Source: Cryptomeria japonica
Taxonomy: Eukaryota; Streptophyta; Pinopsida; Cupressales; Cupressaceae
Direction of reading: 5' to 3'
NCBI RefSeq assembly: GCF_030272615.1
Contig: NC_081412.1
Span: 19,135,932-19,199,931, forward strand
Length of the DNA: 64,000 nt
The notes under the pieces are model-generated. The model was not told the origin of the DNA. It saw only the letters and a list, made by a program, of their open reading frames with translations, and made no database searches. Position numbers and translations under genes: made by a program. This document shows, one piece after another, positions 21,695 to 32,805 of this stretch. Position 1 is the stretch's first letter; each line of letters begins with the position of its first letter.

Positions 21695-22922
21695 TATCGC
21701 GTCCTAAAATTGTGACACTTGCAATTTCGACTGCATTTGGGTCTTCACGATGGCGATGCAACATGGAACCTGAATGGAGACCCCGAAACTTGTCCATGAC
21801 ATCAAAAACTGCATTTTTCAACACCCTGGCCTAATCCCTCCTTACACCCTGCTGTCCCGGGAGGTGGGACCATTGCACCCAGCGCCCTGGTCCCCCAGGA
21901 CCATGGCGCCTAGCGCCCTGGTTCCTGGCCCTATTTTGGGCCTGGTCTCTTTTGGGGCTTCGGGTCTTTATGTTTGCAAATTGGAAATTAATCTTTCCTG
22001 GTTGACCCAAGGTCAGAAAAATCAGTCTATCAACCCTAATTGGCAAGTATATAAACTAAATTTCCTCTCCCATTTTGGGAAGATGGAAAAAAGGCGGAAG
22101 CGATACTCAAGTATTCAAACATTCAAGCATTCAAGCATTCAAGCATTCCTTCAAGCAATTGATCATTCTAAGTCTCCATTCAAGGCTACGTATTGCATTC
22201 AAGACAAGGATTCAACCATTGAAGAGTAGATCACTTACAACATACAACATACAACAACATTTACACCTTCGCATGTAAGAATACAAACATTCTTACAACA
22301 AGGTATCAGTACTTGTTTACATTACAAACACTTACATTTACAGCATTCTCATTTCTTGGTTAATTCCAAAACCGGGGTTTGACCTAAAGGCAAACCCCTA
22401 ATCCCTAACCCCCCAATCATCCTCTCTTTTCTATGTGTAGGTTGCAGGTACGCGGCTGTAATTGAAGATCTGGAACCCTTGTGCAGAGACGAACAGATCC
22501 CCCTTCGTTTCACGGATTTTTTGGAGGACCGTGTGCACACCGGGCGCCATCGTCCCGTCAACTTTCGCTCAAATTTGCAGGACGACACCGTCTCGACATT
22601 TTACTGCTAATTCTAGGTCCGCAGTTTCATCCTATATTCCTATCTCTGTTTATAAGCGAATCTTTCTCACTTTACATGCATTCCTAGTTCAATCCTTCTA
22701 TCTACATTCTTTACAAAAGAGGGTAGCCTTGCTGTCTTAACCCTTGAAACTCATTTAGAATCCAATCTTGCATTGTGTGGGATTGGATCTTGTGGGTTTC
22801 AACCCCTCTTTTGAATGTAAAGTCTCCCCTAAGTGAAAACCGTCAACCCTAGTGACCTCCTCTCCCTCTCCTTGGAGTTGGGGAGTGGAGAACAACTAGG
22901 GTTCGTGATTTTCCGCTTTACA
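21695..22922 (+). repeat. G2 5' LTR
   Basis: 1228 bp. It is longer than its partner (1196 bp) mainly because a unit of about 31 bp, around GACCATGGCGCC...CCCTGG, is tandemly duplicated at about 21868-21930. Confidence 0.9.
22526..22555 (+). repeat. 30-nt stem-loop module (G2 5' LTR)
   Basis: GGACCGTG ... CATCGTCC, GTGCAC retained. Confidence 0.6.
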
Positions 22923-22945
22923 TTTTGGTGAACCCGACGTGAACA
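22923..22945 (+). promoter_or_regulatory. G2 primer-binding site
   Basis: TGGTGAACCCGACGTGAAC three bases after the LTR end, as in G1 with one difference. Confidence 0.65.
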
Positions 22946-23321
22946 TCCTTTCTGATTATTCATGGTTAGATCTAAAAATTGGATGCCTTGATTACATTTC
23001 CATGTTTGATCTTTTGCAAATTTTAGAGGTTAATTGCATGAAAACCCTAAATTTTCTTTTTAGTAATTGAGCTTGCGAAATGTTTAATGGTTAATGCTTG
23101 TTTCAGATCTACCCTTCTATTGCAAATTATCAACTCATATTTGTGCTTTAATTTTGAAAATTAAGTGGTTAAGTGTCAAAACCCTAATTTTTAAAACCCT
23201 CTTGATTCGACCTTTGACTGATAATTTCACTGATCAAAACATCTCCAAATCGGCTGTAACTTTGGATTCCGCAACAAAATCATAATATCTTTCATCCTTG
23301 AAAATTGGAAAAAAGTTGCGA

Positions 23322-23351
23322 GGACCATGTGCACTAAGAGTGCCATCGTCC
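23322..23351 (+). repeat. 30-nt stem-loop module (G2 leader, first)
   Basis: GGACCATG ... CATCGTCC. The interior is the most diverged of the set, but GTGCAC and both ends are kept. Confidence 0.55.
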
Positions 23352-23945
23352 CCAACATTTTTTTTGAAATTTAGGGAGTTAGATCTTACTATATTTTTAT
23401 GCTAAAATCCAGAATTTTGGCTGATTTCATCAATTCTAACACTTTCAAAATTAAAGTCAAAGTTGGTCTAGTGATCGCTTGGATTAAGGCTTCTAATCAT
23501 TCAAAAATTGTTGAAACTAAAATTTTGTGTCAAAATTGTGTTTCTTACTATCCTAAATCTGAAAAGTGTGTCAGTATTCATTCGAAATTTCAGTGCTTTA
23601 TTCAAATTTTTGCAATTTGTGACTTTTGAAATTAAGTGTTTAATTACACCAACCTTGATTTCCACTTTCAAAATTGAATTTTGTGTGAAATTGAGTCAAC
23701 TTTTAAAATTTCAAAGCTTGCATTGCTTTGAGTATTCCCTCTAAAATCATAAAATTCAAAATTTCAGTTTCCCTCTCTTTTCCAAAATTCAAATTTTGCA
23801 TTTTTCAACAATCTTGGTAGGGTTCAATTTTGAGATTGCAACTTTAATTTGGCCTATCTACAGATCATAAAATCACTCAATTTTTTCAGATTAGCTTTAA
23901 AATCATCATAACTTTCATCCCTGAAAATTTTGAAAAAACTTGCCA

Positions 23946-23975
23946 GGACCATGTGCACTCCGTTCGCCACGGTCC
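23946..23975 (+). repeat. 30-nt stem-loop module (G2 leader, second)
   Basis: GGACCATG ... CACGGTCC with GTGCAC. Counterpart of the G1 hairpin at 9563-9592, with one stem base changed. Confidence 0.55.
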
Positions 23976-24100
23976 TTGACATTTTTTTCGAAATTTCGGG
24001 AGATTGTTCTGATTGTATTTAACAGCTTAAATCTAGGAGATTGGCTGATTTTATTGAAATTTGCTACCTCAAAATTCAAAATTTTCTCTCTCTCTAGTGC

Positions 24101-27100
24101 ATGAGTTTTACAACAATAAGCCCTACTTACACCATTCCCGTTAGATGAAGCCTTAGAATTAAGTCTTTCCAAGGTTTAACTACCGAGGAGATGGAACCTA
24201 ATTTGAATAGCCTTTTTAACGAGGACATGGGTAATTCCTCTAATCCTCCTGATGATGAAGAAGCTCTCCATGAGGTTTCTATAGAACAACTTTCGAAATT
24301 GGATAACCAATTTGACGATTTTCAGCAATGGATGTCTCATGAGTATCCTGATAGTCAAGCTATTTCATTAATTGAGGGTCTAAAATGTATGGTTCAGAGT
24401 GATAAGAATGGAATTGATATCTTGCGTGGTATTGCACACATTGTGGATTCGAATGTGATGCCTATGAAGAGTTGTGCCGAAACTTTAGGTTATACACAAC
24501 CTCCTACTCAAGTCAATCATTCTATTCCTTTGACAACTTCTATTACTAGCATGCCTACCTTTACATCAAACATAATGACTACTTCTATACAAGACATTCC
24601 GCCTATGATCACCAGTCATGGGGGCAATCCTTCCTCTTCAATTAACCCTCTTCCTTCATTCAATCCAACTTCTTCATTCATTCCTTCAATAAGTGTTCCT
24701 ATTATATCTCCACAAATGAACCTGGCACAAAGGGGCAATTCATTCAACCATTCCATTCCTCCTTGTAGTGCTCCTCTTTTCCAATCATCTCCTATGACTA
24801 ACTATCATAGTGTCCCACCACCTTACTTTCAATCAATACCTTCTTTCAATAACATAATACCTCCATCACAATCTAACACGTCTAACATGAACTCCTTGAC
24901 TGAAGTGACCATTAACAATCTTGTACAAACTGTCTCTTCTTTACAACAACAAATTGCTTCTATGAATCAATCTAAGTTTAGTGTGCCCACATTTGATGTT
25001 ACGAGCCCACTTTCTCTTGACATTGTTCGAGCTATTCCCCCTAAAAATGTTGAAATCCCGCATTTGGAGCTTTATAATGGTAAAGGTGATCCTCTAACAC
25101 ATGTTAAGACTTTTCAAACAATATGTACCAATTTTGCTTATGACCAAAGGTTGCTTGCAAAACTGTTTACTAGGACATTAAGAGATAAAGCCCTACAATG
25201 GTATTGCTTGTTGCCTTCTTATTCTATTACTTCTTTCGAACAACTTGAAAATGCTTTCATTCAACAATTTCAAAACAATATAAGTCCTAAAGTTACTTTG
25301 ATTAATTTAATGCATTGTAAACGAGGTGTTAAAGAAAAAGTGACTGATTTCATTGGTAGATATAAACATTTGTATGCTCAAATCTCTTTTCCAGTGCCTG
25401 ACAATGATGTTCAAAGAATCTTTATTTCTAATTTGCAAAAAGATATTAGAGAAAAACTTCTATTTTCTGAGTTTACTTCTTTCCAACAGTTGTGTGCAAC
25501 TCTTCACAATTATCAAATGACTGTGAGTCAAATGGAACAAGCAAATCCTATGGCTCTGAGTGATAAGGGTGATAGTAGTCAACAACCATTTGGGAAGTTT
25601 AAACCGAACAGAGAGTCCATTAAATTCAATGAAAACATCATCAACAACAATGTGAATGCAACATCAGGTGTGCCTCCTCCTATTTCTAAGTTTTTCAAGA
25701 AAGAAAGAAAGTTTACTCCTTTGAATGAATCATTGCATAGTATTATGAATAAGTTATTGGAACAAAATGTGCTTACTCTCCCTCCTATAAGGCAAATAGA
25801 TCATGCAAAGATTAATTCACCCTATTTTGATAACAAATCTTTTTGTCAATTTCATCGTCAACCTGGGCATGATACTGAAAAATGTTTTGCTTTAAAGGGT
25901 AAAATTCAAGATTTGATTGATAATAATACTATCTCTGTTTCGGGAGTGAATGATAAAGGCAACACATCTGTAGCTCCTCCTAACCAAAATCTTCAGATTT
26001 TTACTGATCCATTACCTTCTCATACCTCTAATGTGATTGAGACTAAGGATTCCTCTTTCTCATCTGATGGTCTTTTGTCTATGACTCCGAATGTGATTAA
26101 CTTTGTAGAGCAGCAAGAAAACCCTAAAGAACCTTCCATCACATTTGATTCTAGTGAAACTATCAGGGCACCTGATGGTCCTTTATACATAGTTGCAAAA
26201 GTCAAGAATACACCTTGTCGTGGAGTGCTTATTGATCCTTCTTGCATGATTAATGTTATTACTGAGGAATTTCTCTTTACTTTACAATTGAATCAAGTGA
26301 TCTATGACGAAACAAATGTGGTTGTGAAATTATTTGATGCATTTTCTTCTCTTGCAATTGGTTCTATTACATTACCTATTGAGGCTCATAACAAATCCCT
26401 TGATGTGAATTATGCTATTATTCCATCGTCCGAACAATTTCGTGTGAAGCTAGGCTATCCTTGGCTATCTTCCATGAAAGCTATTGCTTCTCCTATTCAT
26501 AAGTGTTTGAAATTTCCCCATAATGGTGAAGTTGTTACTATCAATCATAGTCTCTTTAAACTAGCTGAAAGAAAATCTAGCGTTCCTATTGATTATTTTT
26601 GGCCTAAACAATTCCAATCTCTTCCACCATGAAGTGATCATCTTTTCAAATCTTATCAAAAGTGGAAAATCGATATGATCTTATCTCTAAGTGAACCTAG
26701 AACACCCAAACTTGATATTCCTATCGTTCTTGAGAAGGAAGTTCTTCCTTTGAAAGATAAAACTAATGTCTTTCCTCAAGAAGATTCCCAACCTATTCCT
26801 ATGGATGTGACTATGTCTATGTCTAATAAACTTTCTACAAGTAGACCTATACCTCCTCATCATGATGGACTTGGTCTCCTTCCTAAACCAAATATTCCTC
26901 CTTTATATGGAGCAGTTCCTCCTCCTTCCTTTTATAGAGAGAAGAGACCTTCCTCTTCTCCTATTATCCAACCTAAGAGACCACAACCTAAACACCCAAG
27001 TGATAAGGATGAGAACATTCCTCCTCCTCAAATTCCTCAACTTCCTACTAAGACTAGACGAAATCGTTCTGCGTGTGAACGCCGACGAAAGCGTCATCTT

Positions 27101-27520
27101 AGAGCTTGTGCAACTGCTTCTCAAACTTTGCAATCTCCAAAAACACCTTCAGCTAGTATTATTCCATTTTCTCCTCAGCCGAAAATTGAGCCAAAATCCC
27201 CTAAACATAAGATGCATGATGGTCTTGATCCTGTGCGAGTTAAAGATCCTATTTTTATAAATCTTGATGATGATATAGATGAAAATGTTATTCATGATGA
27301 AAATGTTACTCCTCTTCATGTTGATAGTGAATATGAATATGTTGATGTTGATAACCATTTATCTAACGAATTTTCTAAAGCACTTACCCTAGCTCCTAGA
27401 CAAGAACAACGTGGCTTGGAACATGAACATAGCCCTTGTTTGGATCTTGTGATAGCTCCATCTGCTGTGTTGAATGTTCCTCCTCTAGCGTGTTTCCTGC
27501 CTTCCCCAACTATTGATTAG
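24101..27520 (+). pseudogene. gag: G2 gag polyprotein with protease-like tail, two nonsense mutations
   Basis: Counterpart of the G1 gag, starting at ATG 24101. Codon 16 is TGA (24146-24148) where G1 has CGA. An open stretch resumes at ATG 24191 (MEPNLNSLF) and runs to TGA at 26630-26632, where G1 has CAA; the last 281 residues are open from 26675 to 27520. Domain order is the same: Pro/Ser-rich N-terminal region, capsid-like gag domain (TRTLRDKALQWYC), zinc-knuckle variant CQFHRQPGHDTEKC, and a protease-like segment with LIDPSC in place of D-[ST]-G. A basic segment (KTRRNRSACERRRKRHLRA) and the C-terminal CFLPSPTID end follow. G2 keeps the 40 bp that G1 lost. The full frame spans 1,140 codons including the stop. 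Confidence 0.85.
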
Positions 27521-28297
27521 CAAGATCGGGGGGTAGATGACGTGCTAGACTAGTTTCATTAGCATAGCAGACTCTCTCCTCCTCTCTTTTGTTACTTCTT
27601 CTATGTGTTATTCTCATTCTTCTATTTGTCGTCCTTAGTGTTGTCTACTTGAGGATGATGCAAAGCATTGAGATCTCTTTTGGTCTCTCTCATGTTGACT
27701 CAAAAGACACATGTGTTCCCTTCTTCTAGCTGACCTTCCTTGATTGGGGAATGAAGAACAATTATGCATACATACATATGATATACATGAATTATCATAC
27801 GGCATACTGACCCTGAGGAAAGTGAAGTCACCTCGTGATTCATGTTTTGTGTCTATTATCCTTGGGTTTATCTCACACTTGGGGGCTAAATCTTTGTGAT
27901 AACATGCTCCTTTCCCTTCTCATTTCTTATGTGTATCACTACCTTAAAGCAATCACCCCCGTTGAGGCGTGTGCGATCGCTTTAACGTAGGGGGGCATAC
28001 ACCTCGTCTATCTCTTCAAGATACTTGAAAATTTCTTGGTGAACTTAGCTTTGCCTTGAAAATTTTTGGTATTTTTCTTACATGACTCATAGTGAGGGAA
28101 CCTTACTATTGATAGTCATGGTTCTCCCTCGTGATCTTCCCTTTTACTTTGTCAATCGAAGTCGTAAGATCCTTAGTCCACTGGGGGCTTGGTGTGTCTT
28201 GCCTCCTTGACATGGTGAAAGTCTTTCAATGTTGTTTCCTTGTACTTTACCAGAAGTATGAGCATCTACTTATACTCCCGCTAAAGTGGGGGCTAAA
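27521..28297 (+). other. G2 3' untranslated region and polypurine tract
   Basis: Colinear with 13088-13876 of G1. It ends with AAAGTGGGGG and CTAAA before the LTR. Confidence 0.75.
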
Positions 28298-29493
28298 TGT
28301 AGCATCCTAAAATTGTGACACTTGCAATTTCGACTGCATTTGGGTCTTCACGATGGCGATGCAACACGGAACTTGAATGGAGACCCCGAAACTTGTCCAT
28401 GACATCAAAAACTGCATTTTTCAGCACCCTGGCCTGATCCCTCCTTGCACCCTGCTGTCCCGGGAGGTGGGACCATGGCACCCAGCACCCTGGTCCCTAG
28501 CCCTATTTTGGGCCCGGTCTCTTTTGGGGCTTCAGGTCTTTATGTTTGCAAATTGGAAATTAATCTTTCCTGGTCGGCCCAAGGTCAGAAAAATCAGTCT
28601 ATCAACCCTAATTGGCAAGTATATAAACTACATTTCCTCTCCCATTTTGGGAAGATGGAAAAAAGGTGGAAGCGATACTCAAGTATTCAAACATTCAAGA
28701 ATTCAAGCATTCGAGCATTCCTTCAAGCAATTGATCATTCTAAGTCTCCATTCAAGGCTAAGTGTTGCATTCAAGACAAGGATTCAACCATTGAAGAGGA
28801 GATCACTTACAACATACAACATACAACAACATTTACACCTTCGCATGTAAGAATACAAACATTCTTACAACAAGGTATCAGTACTTGTTTACATTACAAA
28901 CATTTACATTTACAGCATTCTCATTTCTTGGTTAATTTCAAAATTGGGGTTTGACCTAAAGGAAAACCCCTAATCCCTAACCCCCCAATCGTCCTCTCTT
29001 TTCTGTGTGTAGGTTGCAGGTACGCGGCTGTAATTGAAGATCTGGAACCCTTGTGCAGAGACGAACAGATCCCCCTTCGTTTTGCGGATTTTTCGGAGGA
29101 CCGTGTGCACGCCGAGCGCCATCGTCCTGTCAACTTTCGCTCAAATTTGCAGGACGGCACCGTCTCAACATTTTATTGCTAATTCCAAGTCCGCAGCTTC
29201 ATCCTATATTCCTATCTCTGTTTATAACGAATCTTTCTCACTTTACATGCATTCCTAGTTCAATCCTTCTATCTACATTCTTTACAAAAGAGGGTAGCTT
29301 TGCTGTCTTAACCCTTGAAACTCATTTAGAATCCAATCTTGCATTGTGTGGGATTGGATCTTGTGGGTTTCAACCCCTCTTTTGAATGTAAAGTCTCCCC
29401 TAAGTGAAAACCGTCAACCCTAGTGACCTCCTCTCCCTCTCCTTGGAGTTGGGGAGTGGAGAACAACTAGGGTTCACGATTTTCCAGTTTACA
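28298..29493 (+). repeat. G2 3' LTR
   Basis: 1196 bp, starts TGTAGCATCC, ends AGTTTACA, followed by ATAAT. Confidence 0.92.
29098..29127 (+). repeat. 30-nt stem-loop module (G2 3' LTR)
   Basis: GGACCGTG ... CATCGTCC with GTGCAC. Confidence 0.6.
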
Positions 29494-29498
29494 ATAAT

Positions 29499-30115
29499 AT
29501 CATCAACAAATATGGCTGAGATCAGTATTATATTTTCATCATTCTTCATGTACATATTGCTATTTTCACTTGTTCTTATAAAACCAATCTTGATCAAATA
29601 TGAGTGCAATCTCTCATACCATGCTCTAGGTGCTTGTTTCAAACCATATAATGCTTTGTTCAATTTACATACCTGATCATTATTCTTTCCTTCAACAAAT
29701 CCTTCAGGTTGTTCAATGAAAACTTCTTCTTCTAATATACCTTTCAGAAATGCAGATTTGACATCCATTTGATATACCTTGAAATTCTTGTAAGTAGCAT
29801 ATGCAAACAATGTTCTTACTCCTTCAAGTCTTGCCACAGGTGCAAAAGTCTCACCATAATCAATTCCTTCTTCTTGAGCATAACCTTTGCAAACTAGTCT
29901 TACTTCTTTTCAAATGACCTCACCTTTTTCATTTAGCTTGTTTCTGATAATCCACTTTGTACCGATTACATTTTTGTCCTTCGGTCTTGGACCAGTGTCC
30001 ATCTGTCATTCTTCTTGGTTTGATCAATCTCTTATGTCATAGCATTTATCCAATCTTCACTATTAAATGCTTCTTTCACTATCCTCGGTTGAAATTCAGA
30101 TATCAGACATGTGTT
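29499..30115 (-). pseudogene. Element B reverse transcriptase, N-terminal part
   Basis: Minus-strand frame with the copia RT signature: VYQMDVKSAFLKGILEEEVF, then QPEGF, LYGLKQAPRAWYERL and ending IFVDDII at the G2 junction (29499). Upstream, frames between 29838 and 30115 (EDWINAM, then RWTLV-like) contain several stops. The polymerase catalytic VDD sits right at the insertion site, so G2 destroyed the enzyme even before point decay. Confidence 0.85.
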
Positions 30116-31366
30116 CTATCTCAGTTTGTTCCTTGTCATCACTAGATCATCCTTATCTCCTATAATCTGACTTGATGCATGATTCCTTCTGACATACTTG
30201 GCTAATATAGGCTTGGTAGGCTCTGTATGATCTTCTTCATCACTTGGTAACTGGATATTCTCTTCATTTCCTTCAGCAGTCTTCTCGATAGGACTTTTTG
30301 GTTGAACATAGACAAATCCTTCATAATCTTCTGGTTCTTTGGAGTTTCCTTCATCATTTCTTTCTACAAATTCATCAATTTTCACATTTGCACTTTCTAC
30401 TATTTTGTTAGATGATTTGATCAGACATTTGAATGCTTTGCTTCTAGAAGAATAACCTAGAAATGTTCCTTCTTCACTTTTCTGGTCAAACTTACCATTT
30501 CTGTCATCTTTGTGAACATAGCATCTACTTCCAAAGATTTTAAAATAACTTACATTAGGTTTCCTATCATACCAGATTTCATAAGGTGTCTTGAAAGTTC
30601 CCTTCTTCAGTTGTACTCGGTTCAAGGTGTAAACTGTTGTGCTTATTGCTTCTCTCCAAAATGTTTGTGGAACTTTCTTTTCAATCATCACGGTTCTGGC
30701 ACAATCCACAATAGATCCGTTTCTTCTCTCAGCTATTCCATTTTGCTATGGAGTTCTCAGTGCAGAGACTTGTCTTTTTATACCATGATCATTGCAGAAT
30801 AAGTTAAACTCATCAGATGTGAACTCTCCTCCTCTATCTGATCTAAGACATTTCATTTGTCTTCCTGTTTCATTTTCAACTCTTTCCTTGTACCATTTAA
30901 ACATTTGAAAAGCTTCTGATTTTTCTTTTAAAAACATTACTGACATCATCCTTGAGTAATCATCCACAAATAATATGAAATATTTATCACCATAATAACT
31001 CTGAACTTTCAAAGGACCACAAAGATCAGCATGCACAAGATCTAAAATTCCCTTAGAAGTGTAAGACTTACTTGCAAAGCTTGATCTTGTCATCTTTCCC
31101 ATCTGGCATCCTTGCAACATAGCATTCTTAGGTTTTTCAAGACTCGGTAGACCTCTTACTCGGTGCTTCTTGCTTATTTTGATCAAATTATCAAAATTTA
31201 CATGACAAAACCTTTTATGCCATAACCAGGTATCATCTATCTTTGCATATAGACACTTATTCCGAGTTGAGTCAAGGTGAAATGTGTTGCCTTTTGTTTG
31301 TGTCCCAGTAGCAGCTAACTTTCCATGCTTGTCATGAACTTTGACAATTCCTTTCTGAAATTCTAT
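30116..31366 (-). pseudogene. int: Element B integrase (Ty1/copia type)
   Basis: Two minus-strand open pieces. The first (31186-30746) holds the pre-integrase segment and the core: VHADLCGPLK (Asp), FVDDYSRM, then LRSDRGGEFTSDEF (Asp). After a stop where a Gln is expected, the second piece (30709-30116) reads NGIAERR (Glu), DCARTVMIEKKVPQTFWREA, TPYEIWYDRKPNVSYFKIFG and EGTFLGYS, the usual copia C-terminal region. Integrase before RT is the copia order. A stop in the core and shifts around 31300 make it non-functional. Confidence 0.87.
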
Positions 31367-31810
31367 TCAGTAACCTATGTTGTTTAGCTGTGCTACACTC
31401 AACAAATTGTATTTCAAACCTTCAACCCAATAAACATCATTACATTTAGTATTGTCAAGAAGTGTTATTGATCCTTTACCTCTTACCAGATATGGTGCAT
31501 CATTACCAAATCTTACATAGCCTCCATCATAATCTTCTAATATAGCAAACTTGTGTTTATCACCTGTCATGTGATGTGAGCATCCACTATCTATGATCCA
31601 AGAATCATTAGTATTTATATGAGATATTAAAGTTTTTTCTTCATACCTTTCTTCATCTGATCCATCTTTGATAGCCACATAAAAAACTTCTTCTATATTA
31701 GTTTCATCTGATTTATCATCATTAGATTCCTCATTAGCTATTAGGCATGTCTTTTTATCTCTTCTCCTAAAGTCTCGGTGTCCTCTATAATGATTATCTT
31801 TCTGTCTGTC
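31367..31810 (-). pseudogene. Element B protease region
   Basis: Minus-strand frame with SWIIDSGCSHHMTGD, the copia aspartic protease site (D-S-G), followed by GNDAPYLVRGKGSI and LKYNLLSVAQL. The protease normally cuts the Gag-Pol polyprotein. The frame opens after stops at the gag side and ends in NIGY before a stop at 31367. Confidence 0.85.
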
Positions 31811-31813
31811 ATA

Positions 31814-32740
31814 TCAGTAATCTCTCTTTTCACTAGATTCTTTGTCAGGATAGTTAGAAGCCATATGTCCAATTCTATCATAGTTAAAACATTTCAAACG
31901 CAACTTTCCTTTGTACTTACCTTTTCCTCTTGGTAGCCTTTTGGCTAAAAGTGCTTCAAACTCTTCTTGCTTTCTAATTTCTTCATAAAGTTTGTGTACT
32001 TCCTCCATGTTTTTGTGAAATCTTTCACTTGCTCCACTATGATTCCCTTCATAATACTTATACTTTCTATCATTGTAATCATCAGATTCATCAAGATGGA
32101 AGGAACTAAATGCTGACTCAACTTTATTTACCGATGACCCACTATTATCAAAGTTACTTAACTCAAATGCATGTAGCTTACCAATAGTAGCATCTAAAGA
32201 AACTAGCATATTGAGTACATACCTCAATTCATTGATTGCAGAGACTCAGATTGCAAAAGCTGGTAGAAGGGTTCTCAATAACTTACTTGTTACATCCTTT
32301 TCTTCAATAGTTCCTCCTGCTCCTTTGATTTGATTGACAATCTCCTTTAATCTTGTACTGTACTGGGTTATGTTCTCACCTTCATTCATCCTCATAGATT
32401 CAAGTTGTCCTCTTAGACTATCCATTTTTTCTCTTTGAACATGTTCATCTCCACCGTACACAGATATGATCTTATCCCACATTGCCTTTGCATCATTGCA
32501 GCCTTCTAGATCATTAAACTCTAAGTCGGTCAATGCAGATGTTATTTCAATCATTTCTTGAATATGTTCTTGCTTTGCCTTTATCTCTTCCATTGTTAAT
32601 GGATAGGTGCTTAGTGTGATGAAATCATTCTCTAGATAATATACAACATATTCTCCAACTCCTGATAAGTGCAGCTTCATCCTTTTCTGCCATGTAGAGA
32701 AACTAGACTTGTTCAGCTTCGGTGCATCCCTCTTATACAT
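31814..32740 (-). pseudogene. gag: Element B gag
   Basis: ATG at 32738-32740. The frame MYKRDAPKLNKSSFSTWQKR is a copia gag N-terminus, followed by MWDKIISVYGGDEHVQ, LRGQLESMRMNEGENI and LKEIVNQIKGAGG, as in the UBN2-type gag family. One in-frame TGA at about 32246 (Arg CGA expected) splits it; the second half continues to RGKGKYKGK and a zinc-knuckle position reading CFNYDRIGHMASNYPD. Two of the three cysteines of the C-x2-C-x4-H-x4-C box have become Tyr. Role by family: RNA packaging and particle formation. Confidence 0.88.
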
Positions 32741-32791
32741 CTTTGGATCTTTGCCTCAAGTACCTTTAGACTTTTTCTTCCCAAGTCCAAA

Positions 32792-32803
32792 GCTCTGATA
32801 CCA
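32792..32803 (-). promoter_or_regulatory. Element B primer-binding site
   Basis: Minus strand TGGTATCAGAGC, the plant tRNA-iMet primer site, two bases from the 5' LTR. Confidence 0.88.
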
Positions 32804-32805
32804 AT

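Larger units (their letters stand above)
22946..24100 (+). other. G2 leader (5' untranslated region)
   Basis: Aligns with the G1 leader, no convincing frame. It carries two stem-loop modules (23322-23351, 23946-23975). The 25-bp tandem duplication of G1 is absent here. Confidence 0.7.
21695..29493 (+). mobile_element. G2: gag-only gypsy-type LTR element, sister of G1
   Basis: LTRs 21695-22922 and 28298-29493, with ATAAT on both sides. It has the same leader, gag/protease-like ORF, 3' untranslated region and polypurine tract as G1, colinear over its whole length. No RT or integrase is encoded. It interrupts the RT of element B. The first bases of the 5' LTR have decayed (TATCGCG for TGTAGCG). 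By eye the LTRs differ at about 5% of 190 bp. Confidence 0.93.
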
